This document shows, in pieces, positions 44,125-54,586 of a stretch of DNA of 64,000 bases. The stretch's first letter is position 1; every line of letters begins with the position of its first letter. The notes beneath the pieces are model-generated. The model made no database searches. It saw only the letters and a list, made by a program, of their open reading frames with translations, and was not told the origin of the DNA. This DNA comes from Sanderia malayensis (Eukaryota; Cnidaria; Scyphozoa; Semaeostomeae; Pelagiidae): positions 4,860,375 to 4,924,374 of the forward strand of contig RQOL01000772.1 of assembly GCA_013076295.1 (NCBI GenBank), read 5' to 3'. The translations under genes and the position numbers were made by a program.

Positions 44125-44576
44125 GGTAGACGAAAAATTCAACCGCTCAGGATGTGATCATAAATTATTCATGAGACCCATTTCCGAGCGAATGAACGAG
44201 GCTTTCGCGGTAAATTGTCGTTATTCTCTCGTTCTCGTTGTAATGTGTATATCTGTAATTGTTAATGGCGGTCGAGGACAATCTTGGACTGGAGTGCTGC
44301 TTTAGTTGCAAGATATTTTTGTTCATTCAGTAGCAATGACAGTTTTACCAATCAAAGTTTGAGCGATAAAAGTGAGTTATGCTATTTTTATATCTATTTT
44401 TTGTTAGGCTCGAGATGCCAAATAAAGTGTGGGCCAGGGCAAACAAACCATTGCATTCTAGGCCTGAAAATCGTTTCTGATGCCTTACTTTCTGGCAATC
44501 ATAATGTTACTGAATTAATTTATAAATTACTTTTAGATGACCGAAAAATTTCATTAGAGTTAAAACAAATACGCCA

Positions 44577-47500
44577 TCAGGCAACACATTTAAGCGACTC
44601 AGCGTTCGTTTGCTGCCAACATTCGTTACAGAGCCAAGCTTTATCATCTTTTTCACCCAACCAATGCATTTCAAAATGTTGTTGGCATTCTTCATGATAT
44701 ATTTCTCTGCATAGATTGCACTGCAGCATTCTCCTTTCAAGGTTGGCTTGTGGCATCCGGCAAGAGCAGTAAATACGAAAAACAAACAGTTCACCAATAT
44801 GTGTGACAGTTATGATTTCCGTTATGGGAAATGGGGACATCTCTTTCTTTACCAGACAATTCAGCAAATGGTTCCTCATTTTTGGTACATCAAATGCCAC
44901 ATTCCGAGGTTTCTGTCCATGGCAAACAAGCACAGCAAATGCAATAGCAAAGACACCACAGTTGCTACTATCTTGTTGTTGTTGAACATGTTCAAATTTA
45001 ACCGTGATTGCAGGTTTCTTTGTCACCAAAAGAGATGCAATTATTGTTTGTACTTCAGCATTGATTGTTTTTGAGTTTAAACTGTCATAAATGATGATTG
45101 TACCTGGCTGCACAATCCCCAATGTTGACCATGTTATCCAATGACTTTCACTTAGGTTGATTATTTGAACAAATTCACTTGCCATTACATCAAAACTATG
45201 CCTTTGTTGGAGGAGTGTATCCTGAAACCCCGATATCAATGGGAATTGATCTTTTAAAAGAATCTGTGCTGCATTGATTATTCTGTCATTGAGCCAGATA
45301 TCTGGTGACTCCAAGATCTTTTTTTCAGCATGTGTGAGCTTGATATTTCCTATTTGGAGCCATGTTTCAGTCTCTTCGCGACTGTCATTCAGATCCTCTT
45401 CTTCACTTGCAGCTAAGTCATAGTCATCAAACCAATTTGTGACAATTTCAGTTTCTATTGCTTCCTGAAGTTGAAACAAAAGGTTATATTGAAGACTATA
45501 CATGATGTCAAAATGTTAATATATTGTATAAATATTAATTTATTAATTTATTGGCTTCCTTTCTAAAAGAGATGCAATTAGTGTTTGACCTTCACCATCT
45601 CTAATATAAGAGAGTTTTTTGCAAATACGTTTGTTAGCTGCTTTACATTTGTGTTTCACCCCCTCACGTGAGCCCCCCTTTACTTTCATTATTTTCTTAT
45701 TGTGTTTATTTTTGGGAAGCTCAAACAAATCTTTGCATTCTCCAAAAAGCCATGTTGTGAACATGTCTGGATGTAATGTAATACAATTTTTTCAATATTT
45801 TAACTACTTTCAAAGGTATTAACCTCAATCTCTCTCGAATTCATTTTTGAGCCTTTCCTTTTTTTGTCTAGAAACAAAATAATAAATTGATGTAAAGTTT
45901 AATGATGTAATCAAATGTACCATCTATGTCAAATTTATTGCAACTGTTGATAATCTTCGTGATTCAGATATATGTATTCTTACTGTAGCATTTTTTATGT
46001 TCTTATAGTTGCATGCATAAAACATATGGTGATATTCATCATTTACCCATTTAAATCGTTTCATGCGTACCTGGTTGTTTTCTATTGTCTTCCTCTATTT
46101 TTAGTGTTTTCGATGCAATCCAATTCTCGTATCCTTGCCCGTATCTTCGCTTTTTCTTTTTTTTAGTTTCGGCTGGTAGAGCTGCAGGTTCACGTTGCTG
46201 TTTTCTGATTTCCTTTTTTGGTTTCCTAACGTTTATCTTTACACTGGGTTCTTCCACGATTAGACCATTCTCTTTATCTGCTTCTTTTTTAAGTTTACAA
46301 AGAGCGTCTTCTAGCGTATCCTCTAAACATGAAAGGACACTGGCATCAGCTACTAAATACGTCAAGCTTTTAATCTGATGGAGAAGATCTCGACAGTTTG
46401 TAGCTGTTGATAAGTGATTTCCTCTGGTTCGCAATGGTAACTCTGGAATTTTCTGTCCGGTGACTACATCACTTTCTTGTTCGTGCTCTTCCATTATTAT
46501 CGGTTCTTCTTCGTTTGTCTCTGTCTGGGTGTCAAAGTTGTCGAGGAAGTACGGATCCAACGTAAAATACGGAGCCTCCCGGTATTGCTCAGATAAGGTA
46601 TTGAACGAATACCCGGGCAAGTGAACGATTGCAGCAAACATGTGCTTGCACGGCAAATAGTTTCGTTGCCAATCTTCACATTCGCAATTTGGAAGAGCTG
46701 ATGTGCCGAAATTTACTGCATACATTTGACTATCTTGTACGTTGCTGCCTTTTACTTGCACAATGCCATCTGATATTTCTTGCACATAACTTGCTGGGAT
46801 CCGTTTACCTGCGTCAAGTTTCTGCATACAGTGTGTTACAAATGATCGTGGTCTGTTGTGTAAGTACGCCGGAACAACAGATGAGTAACTTCGGAACGAT
46901 GACGAGTATTGCATGTTCATATCAGCATACCTGAACAAAAAAGTGTTCACAAATTTATTCTTAAATGGGAGACTAATAATACCTATATGGATTTAATTGT
47001 ATTGCTCCATCGCATTGCACAGGCTATAAGTTGCAAAGTAGTCTAACTTTTATAATATGCAGCACACATGGTATGGCATTAACCAGTGAACAAATAATAA
47101 AGTAATGTATACTTTTTATAGGAATCCGGGAAAAATTCTTCCACCAGGATTGTACACAATTGTGTGATGGTTGATCTTCTCTTTTTCCGAAGGTAGTTGT
47201 GTTTCAGCAATTTGTTCTGCCTCTCTATGCCATTGTTGGTTTTTATTAAGACTTGGAAGCTGTTAGCTCTAAATGCCCAGACCCATCGCTGAAAAAGAGT
47301 TTGGAAAGTTCAGATTTTGGCCTCAAGATATTGTTATTTCTGATGATTAAAATAGTAATTGGCAAGTTATAGCTATTTCTGATGCAAAGTCATAACACAA
47401 TGTAGCTACTGTTAAAGACGTAGTACTCCGAACCAAGTTTTTGTAATCCTCATTTGAGATATTCCTCAATTAAATGTATATCATATACACCTTAAAATTC

Positions 47501-50001
47501 GCAAAAAACCTGTAACAAATATTATAAATATTTGTATGTTGTAAATTGCATCAATTGTACGTCTTATTGCGAATGTTAATTTATTGTATTTCTTAATGAT
47601 TGTTATATTTTATGTTTGTTACATACTTTGTGCTGCGGTAGCCAGACATTATTCATCCAATTTTGAAGATTGGTATTATTAATCCAGATCGTCGATGCTT
47701 TTAACTGCTGAACTGCTGATTTGTATTTATCTTCATTGTCAGCACGTGCTATTCTTCGGAGACGACAAAGAACCTCTTCCTTCATTCGTGATACTCCGTT
47801 TTCCGATTTAGATGTCCATCTGGTCCAAGCTTGTTCTCTGTGGAAATCACAGAGGTAAACGAAGCAATCACTGGCTTCGAAAACTGTTTCGATGGCATTA
47901 ATTTCTTTGTCATCGAAATCGCTCATGAAATATCGTGGATGCCATTCTTCATTCCATTCTTTTATTATAGAAAGTGCTCTTTCGATTTCAAGCGTTGTTT
48001 CGTTTTGGCAGACAAAAGCGCCTACTACTTCATAGTTCACATTTGTTTGCAGGCACAGGAAAAACAGAGGCATTGCATAGCGCATTGTTTTGTACGTGGC
48101 ATCCATCAAACAAATATCACCGTACCTTTCAAGAAGCCTCCTCTGGGATTCTGTTTGCGATATGAACATAAATGTACTTGTTTCTTCGTTTCTTTCATTA
48201 GTCTGTCGTAGTTGACAAAAAAATCGATCTTTTGGATACTGTTTTCTCCATATGTCAACCTGAAAAATCAGACATTGCTGTATCGTATATGTTATATCTA
48301 ATAAATGGCAATATTGTAGACTTCTCAAGACATTCCATCGATATTCCTGCTGTCAAAGTATTTGTGATTGTACATGTACCGATTCAAGCGTTTAAGATTT
48401 TTATTTTTGCTCTACACTTTTTTGTTACCTTTTTTGATAGATTTTCTTGGTCGTTGGTTGACAGCATGTTCCTTTTCTGTGCCAGATACATGTGACTTCT
48501 GATTTGGTCAATTGTTGGATATAGGCGTTTGTTGTTTTTGTCAGTTGATACCACAGGAAATTTTTCCATCACAAATCGCCGGAGATGCCGTTGCATTTCG
48601 TACGTATCATGTACTCCGTTGTTAACAAGCTGCCCGATTTCTTCTATGAGCTGTTTGTCTATGGGCTGAAATATTGCTGCCGCCTTAAAAATACAATGCA
48701 GTTTTTGCTCGGTTATCACTAATGACATCTGAAAAGTTTCAGAAAACGCATTATACCTATAGATATTCACCTTGCCAACATTATGGTTGTGCTCTTCTGG
48801 CTTTGCAAGCATGACATGAAATTCTCGTTCAAAATTGACCGTCCCTTCTTGCAGCAGTTCTTTTATCTTCAACGAGGCTTTTCTGCGGTTGTGTTCAGTA
48901 TTGCTTGCGATCTGTAATGGCAAGGTTCTTGTTACCAGTTTTGGTGTCAGTATCTTTACAAATTCCACCATTTCAGTTATATTAAATAGTCGCTGGAGCT
49001 CGTTTCCATTAAGAACCGCTATAGAAATTAATACAAAGCATGTATCTTATTTTAATCATACCTGAATTTCAGGAAACTTGGCAAGCTCTCGTATTTTTAT
49101 TTTTGCTGAGCAGTTCAGCTTTTTTGTTGCTTGTACCTTCATGTACTTCCGTCTGCAACCATGTTCTGGAATCTGCAAATAGTTTTTCTTATGGATTAGC
49201 ATATAAAAAATAATATACTGATTCAAGTGAAGTTCCATTCTTTTATAAAGTGGGTTCATTTTGAGGAGGACGACTGAAGCAAAAGACCAATTCGGTGACA
49301 TCAGGAATTATTGACTGGAAATGAAAAATGCGAAGAAACTTGTGGTTGAATTTGCATTTCTTTCAACCTTACATCTTTTTTGCTTTTCTTCGTAAGTGTC
49401 CGTACATGATTATTGACAGCGTGTTGTTAGATTAAATTTGTAAAAGTGTAATGAATATTTCAAAATCTATTAAAATCTTACGTTGCTTGAATCTTTGCGG
49501 TTATGTTGAGATTTACCATGCTGGCAAGAGTAAATTTTGCAGTTCAATACCACGTATGGCACGGCTTCATCCCACAACACTTTGTGTTTCCCATTGTTCA
49601 CGAGTTCTGGCAAATAATATAATGAATAATAATCGGTGAATTGGATACAAGAAAGGTAGAAAAAAGGAGGTCGATTGAAGTTATGAGAGTATTTCACAAT
49701 ACTTATTCTTCATTGAGAGTTGAAAATTGGCAATTTCTATATTATTGTAGTTAAAGAAGATTAACTTGACACATTTTGATGATTACGTATTTCTTAAATA
49801 TTAATTTTCGAACTCACCTGTCTGTCCAAATAGCTTTTTCTCTGTTTTCCCAACAACAAACGTTGTTGTGGTTTTGAGTGTGAATTCTCGTATGAGCTCC
49901 TCTACATTTCGCAATGTCTTAACAGATCCTTCGAATTCTGAATTTTTCCAAGAGAAAAACGAAGACCAGCTTGATTCGTTGTTGATACTGGCGGATGCCA
50001 T
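44577..50001 (-). CDS. MULE transposase polyprotein: CaRF-like, MULE, SWIM, Ulp1, PHD-like
   Basis: A multi-exon gene, reconstructed in part. Confident exons: 50001-49818 (starts MASASINNES, then FSWKNSEFEGSVKTLRN), 49606-49482 (ends YSCQHGKSQHNRKDSSN) and 49172-49062 (HGCRRKYMKVQATKKLNC), giving the N-terminal region of calcium-response-factor-like MULE proteins. Then come about 49010-48430 (KILTPKLVTRT), the MULE transposase core to about 47625 (Asp in CLMDATYKT, Asp in FMSDFDDKE), and a SWIM finger (CECEDWQRNYLPCKH, about 46930-46060). The last exon, 45464-44577, is an Ulp1-type cysteine protease (His in SESHWITW, Asp in IIIYDSLN, Cys in SSNCGVFA) plus a PHD-like CSCRMP...CNLC...HEEC finger. 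The junction near 49010 and the exons between 45.5 and 46 kb are uncertain. Splicing could yield one protein or two. Confidence 0.78.
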
Positions 50002-50920
50002 CAAAAAAGCGCAACATGGGTACAAATTATTGCATCGCCAGAAAATCAAATTTCTTTTCAGTGTGATGGCAGGCACGTTGACCGAAGTAACAAGGAATCA
50101 TTGTGAAACCAGTGTCTCTTGATCATATTATTTCGTAACAGAACCAGAACTATGTAATTAACTCGACAATTCACAGCGGTAAAATACAAAATTAGAATTA
50201 CGTAATTTAATCCAACAACCAATAGCATGTGAGAATAACAAGAAAGATGAGTGAGAAGTGAAAGGTTGAGATTTGCATTCAAAGTGCAGGTGGTGCAAGT
50301 CTTTAACAGAGTGGAAATATACGTAAAATACGACTAATCGTGAAATCTATAGAACCGAACTATGTAAGTTGGGAAACACTTTTAGTCATGTGAGAAAGGA
50401 AAGAAAGATTTTCATTGAATATAGGGTGTGAGACAAATATTGAACGAAGAAGAAAACATCGAAATGAATGAGCGAATGGAGTATCGTGACATCAGTGATT
50501 GCACAAGCACGGCATCTTTGAACGCACACGTGCATCAGATGTTGTTGCTGTTTGTATACCCTATGGTGGCCCATAGCTGCCATAAGGAATTTTTGCTATA
50601 AATTAAAAAAAAATAACTTAGGTAATAGTTTTTTTTTTTTATTACAATAAAAAATTTTAATTTCATTTATATTAAATTTATTTTAAAAAATTTTTCATTT
50701 GGTTTATTTTTTTTAAATTTTGCTTTTATTTTCGGCTCAAAAAACTATTTACGAATCCCAAAAATTTTAAAAAATAATCAAAAAAAATTTCACCACGAGC
50801 CCAGAACTGCCACAGTATACCATAATCCTTTGTGCTTTCAGCACAGAAAAGAGGTTGGTATTCAGCGGCAAAAACAAACAAAATGTCGGCCTATTTCCGA
50901 GCTGTCTGTCTGACGACAAG

Positions 50921-52523
50921 ATGAAACGAAATGTGGAATGGAAGAATGATACTGTTTTAAAAACGGCACTTGAAGGATACAGTAGAGAGAATTTTAAGCG
51001 GACAGAAATGCTCAGCTTTTTAGAAAAAGATTTTCCGCAATATGCATGGAGTCTTCGTTCTTTAGACAGGAGATTAGGAGAGTTTAAGATAAATCGTGTC
51101 GACAAAGACGTTTCCGTAGAGCAACTGAGAAATGCAGTGCAAGAAGAACTTGATGGCCCGGGAAGGTTGCTTGGATATCGAGCAATGTGCAACAAAATCC
51201 GTCAAAAGCATCAATTAAAGGTACCTCGCCGCTACGTTCATGCATCTAACCAGGTAAAATTTGTGATTTATTTGCCTGTATTTGCGCAAATATTTGTCAT
51301 TATTTATTATTTATCGTTGTCTTGTCGTTATTCAGGAAAATGTTTAAAAAAAATTAATGTATTTATATTTACAGATTGAAAGGTGGTGGAGAGAACTCCA
51401 TGAAAGATTGGAGAAATATTACAAAGTTCATCTTGCTTTCTTGAAAGATCAGGGTCATTATGATCCAGATATGGATATAGACAGGTAATCAAAATTGAAG
51501 TTGACGTATAGACATCCACAATTTTTAGATTGTAACAACATTTTGACGGATAGGGTTAGGGTTGAACCCCTGCTTAGTTATTAGAAGTTCAGCAAATAAG
51601 CTCACTGCTCAACGCCAATTTGTACTCTGAATACGAAATTGCTGGTCCCTCCTGCATCAGATTGTAATAATGATGTAACATGTTGTCAAGGTCAGTTTGC
51701 ATACTTTCAAATTGCAGAAATGTTCTTTTAGATATTCAAATTGCTCTTGATGCATTCAGAGCTTTATGCATTGAGGGTAAAATGAAAGTTTACCCTCAAT
51801 GCATAAATAGTTACAATCAACTATCCAAATGTAAGCTATTTCCTAGCCTTTTGTTATTTCATACAAAACCATCTGCAATGTCTATATTTTGCTTGCTAGG
51901 TGGATGCTTGCCTATGTTTTCCATCCTTTATTACAAAATGAGCTTGACACATTTAAAGACACTATATGGAACACACACAGGATTAGACACCAGAGGAACA
52001 CTTATCTGCCAGATGGAATTCCAAATCATATATATACCTTTCCTGGGGAATATGGTCTAGAGGATTGTGGTAAGTGTTCCATTTTTGACAAGAAACCTTT
52101 TATAAGGAATGATACAGACAAATTCCCAAAAACTAAGTATTGTTATAGAAGGATTTTGAACTCCTTCTCTGGTGCTGTCTATTATGCACCAAAGTTTAGT
52201 TGTGCCAAAATTTGGTGATAGTAAAGAGATAATTAAGAATTAAGAGATTTTACAAAGTTTGTCTTATTGCTATTTTAACCCTTTTCAGGGCTATTGGTTT
52301 TCATTGTTTTTTGTTACATGTCACAGGATGGCCAATCACAGATGACGAACTAAAGGAGGTTGCAGAGCTGTCTGGTGTATTAGAACACGAAGACCAGTAC
52401 TTGCCTGTTGATATTGAAAATCAATTCAAGCAAATAATAGCAGACCCAAAAGGGATAAAACCCAAGGATTGTGTGGATGCTTATTTGTATCTGAAGCACG
52501 AGTATGAAAGAATTTCAGAATAA
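50921..52523 (+). CDS. Integrase-type transposase, catalytic core partly deleted
   Basis: Four exons: 50921-51253, 51375-51484, 51900-52069 and 52327-52523; GT-AG junctions and phases agree, giving 269 residues. Exon 1 holds a helix-turn-helix type N-terminus (LKTALEGYSRENFKRTEMLS, LRSLDRRLGEFKINRVDKDV, LDGPGRLLGYRAMCNKIRQK). Exons 2-4 hold the Glu end of the core (SNQIERWWRELHERLEKYY) and the C-terminus (NTHRIRHQRNTYLPDGIPNH). The stretch with the first two catalytic Asp residues, expected between VPRR and SNQIERWW, is absent, and the sequence joins in frame. The family usually runs about 400 residues. The protein should bind DNA but not cut it. AATAAA overlaps the stop. Confidence 0.82.
51763..51807. 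repeat. Perfect 19-bp hairpin, 7-base loop
   Basis: TTTATGCATTGAGGGTAAA is followed after ATGAAAG by its exact complement. It lies in intron 2 of the transposase gene and could form a stem in the transcript. Confidence 0.85.
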
Positions 52524-52524
52524 A
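52519..52524 (+). terminator. Poly(A) signal overlapping the transposase stop
   Basis: GAATAAA spans the TAA stop codon of the transposase. Confidence 0.6.
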
Positions 52525-52697
52525 ATCAGATTTGTTTGCATTTTCACATATTGAGGTTTACGCTAATGTTACCTTATATCTAATTGGAAAACCACTGCAA
52601 TGTCAAATAGTACTTTATAAACCAAAACCAAACTTCTCTATAAACCAAACATAACATTTTAAAAATTGCATAACAAATATTCCATAATGTTCTTCAG

Positions 52698-54008
52698 TTA
52701 TGAGCTCAACTCTAGAAGGCCAGATAGACCCATCATCCTGAAGTATATGTTGCACACATGATTTTCTTTGAAATTCTCTATGGCAGAAAATGTCAGGTTC
52801 CCTGCTCCAAAGAGATATTCATTATCAAGGCATAAATCAACAGATGCAATTTCTGGGTCAAACAGAATATTGTCACTTCCTTGAATGTCTAATAACATCA
52901 ATTTCTCATTGGAAATAAAATATGAAAAATGAACGAGGCACTCTGCCTTCTGGCACAACTCACTTTCCATATCACCGCAAACTAAACCATTGTTGTTTAT
53001 GTGTTTCTGGAAATCGGCATTGAGAAACTTTTCCATTGTAAAAATTTCTCCACTCTCCAATTTTCCTAAATAGCTGCTTGTATACTCAAATGTGCTACCA
53101 AAGGCTTCAATATCAGAACCTTTCTTTTGGAACCTTTCAGCAATATTCTTTGCCAAAGCATGCATTTGAACTGCTTTCTTTGTGTGTTGTTCTATTGTCT
53201 GTCCCAAATCTTCAATGCACTTCAATGTACCTGGGAGATATTTTTTGACAACCCATTCGTTGTCACCAAAACCAGCAGTGGCAATCTTGGCCTTGAATAC
53301 CTCTCGGAAGCCTCCCCTTGCAAATGAAGTGTCTTGTACTGATAACTCAATTGGCCTTGGTGCAGTCCATGCCATGCTGCTTACATTGAAAGACCATATG
53401 CTTGCTGTCTTGTTGCTATCATGGACAACTTTACCAAGCTTCATCATTGCTGTAACTGATAAACTCACAGGGCAAACCTTTTTTGAGGGTGGCATGCCTG
53501 AGGTGGTTACTGTTGAATTCATTTCCCAACTGGTTTCTGGAGTCTTTCGGGCTTGCTGCTCTGGTCTTTTCTTCAGAATATTTGCCGTAGGTAGCTTCTG
53601 TGGTAACGATGAAAGCGAGAAAGAACAATCAGCAATTGATTTGCTCTTGACGAATCTGACATGAATCAATTTTAAGTTTGGTACTTGCGCTAAAGTTTTG
53701 CAAGAAGGCCCTTGCTCTCCAGCGAGAACATCGCATTCAACTTCCCGATTTAAAGTGGATGAAAAATGTTCTTCGCAAGCTCTTTTGATGCCTTCTAACG
53801 TCAGATCACCATGAGGATAAGATACGAATTCCCGTGGCCCAATCCGTGAAAACTTTTGCGCTTTGCCAGAAACATCTGAGCTAAGACGTTGCACAGTTAT
53901 AGAATCGACAAGCTCTCTTTTAGCGGACTTGACAGTACCTTTTCTTTTATTTACTTCTCTTTTAGCTTTCACTTTCTGCTCAAAATCTTTCCACCTCGCT
54001 TCGGCCAT
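52698..54008 (-). CDS. Alpha-kinase carried by a transposon
   Basis: The ATG at 54008 (MAEARWKDFEQKV) gives 436 residues in one exon. The first 200 residues are basic and Ser/Thr-rich. The C-terminal 230 are an atypical alpha-kinase domain: glycine-rich FARGGFREVFKAKI, likely ATP-binding Lys in WVVKKYLPGT, FTMEKFLNADFQKHINNNG, and the catalytic/core segment LMLLDIQGSDNILFDPEI. Alpha-kinases (eEF2K, MHCK, TRPM6/7 type) phosphorylate Ser/Thr, often in helices. The terminal zinc motif is H-x-C-N-x2-C in the family; here it reads HVCNIYF, so the last cysteine is missing, which may weaken the fold. It is convergent with the transposase, starts about 25 bp inside the right inverted repeat, and has no stop or frameshift. 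Confidence 0.86.
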   Translation of the reverse strand: MAEARWKDFEQKVKAKREVNKRKGTVKSAKRELVDSITVQRLSSDVSGKAQKFSRIGPREFVSYPHGDLTLEGIKRACEEHFSSTLNREVECDVLAGEQGPSCKTLAQVPNLKLIHVRFVKSKSIADCSFSLSSLPQKLPTANILKKRPEQQARKTPETSWEMNSTVTTSGMPPSKKVCPVSLSVTAMMKLGKVVHDSNKTASIWSFNVSSMAWTAPRPIELSVQDTSFARGGFREVFKAKIATAGFGDNEWVVKKYLPGTLKCIEDLGQTIEQHTKKAVQMHALAKNIAERFQKKGSDIEAFGSTFEYTSSYLGKLESGEIFTMEKFLNADFQKHINNNGLVCGDMESELCQKAECLVHFSYFISNEKLMLLDIQGSDNILFDPEIASVDLCLDNEYLFGAGNLTFSAIENFKENHVCNIYFRMMGLSGLLELSS

Positions 54009-54586
54009 ATTTCCAAACAATTTCCCGCCAAATACCAACCTCTTTTTAATGACAAAAGCGCAAAGGATTATGGTATACTGTGGCAGTTCTGGGCTCGTGG
54101 TGAAATTTTTTTTGATTATTTTTTAAAATTTTTGGGATTCGTAAATAGTTTTTTGAACCGAAAATAAAAGCAAAATTTAAAAAAAAAAAACCAAATGAAA
54201 AATTTTTTAAAATAAATTTAATATAAATGAAATTAAAATTTTTTATTGTAATAAAAAAAAAAAACTATTACCTAAGTTATTTTTTTTTTAATTTATAGCA
54301 AAAATTCCTTATGGCAGCTATGGGCCACCATAGTATACTTCTTTTGGGTTCCACTTGGGTTCGACAAGGGTGCGCAAGCTACCGAAAACGAGAATTGTGA
54401 CTGTCGGAATTCGTTCGGGATTTTCGTCTTATGAATAATTTATAATCACATCCTGAACGGTTGAATTTTTCGTCTACCGCTAAAAACAGCCGTTCAGCAT
54501 CAATCACGTGACCTGGTTGCAACGGGTGGGGTGGGAGGGATTTCGTGTTCACCTGCTGCTAATAATGAGATTAAAGGCAAGGCACA

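Larger units (their letters stand above)
50561..54333. mobile_element. IS3EU-like transposon carrying an alpha-kinase gene, nested in the MULE
   Basis: Inverted repeats of about 300 bp (50561-50866, 54030-54333) begin CTATGGTGGCCCATAGCTGCC and contain a very AT-rich block. The flanks are TATACC (50555-50560) and TATACT (54334-54339), a 6-bp duplication with one mismatch. Two convergent genes lie inside: an integrase-type transposase (+) and an alpha-kinase (-). The architecture matches the HECT-bearing transposon at 3029-7736. The transposase lacks part of its catalytic core, so this copy would need help to move. Confidence 0.85.
44125..54478. mobile_element. MULE DNA transposon, interrupted by another transposon
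   Basis: GGTAGACGAAAAATTCAACC at 44125 pairs with the complement ending at 54478; similarity extends about 55 bp with two or three differences. Inside, one multi-exon minus-strand gene spans nearly all of the left 6 kb. An integrase-type transposon (50561-54333) lies about 145 bp from the right end. Without it the element is about 6.6 kb. The outside 9-mers (GCTAGGATA, GCTAAAAAC) share only four leading bases, so the target duplication is lost or the ends are slightly misplaced. Confidence 0.75.

Noticed and set aside
44125..54478. 9-bp target duplication for the MULE
   Set aside because: The flanking 9-mers share only the first four bases, so a duplication cannot be claimed.
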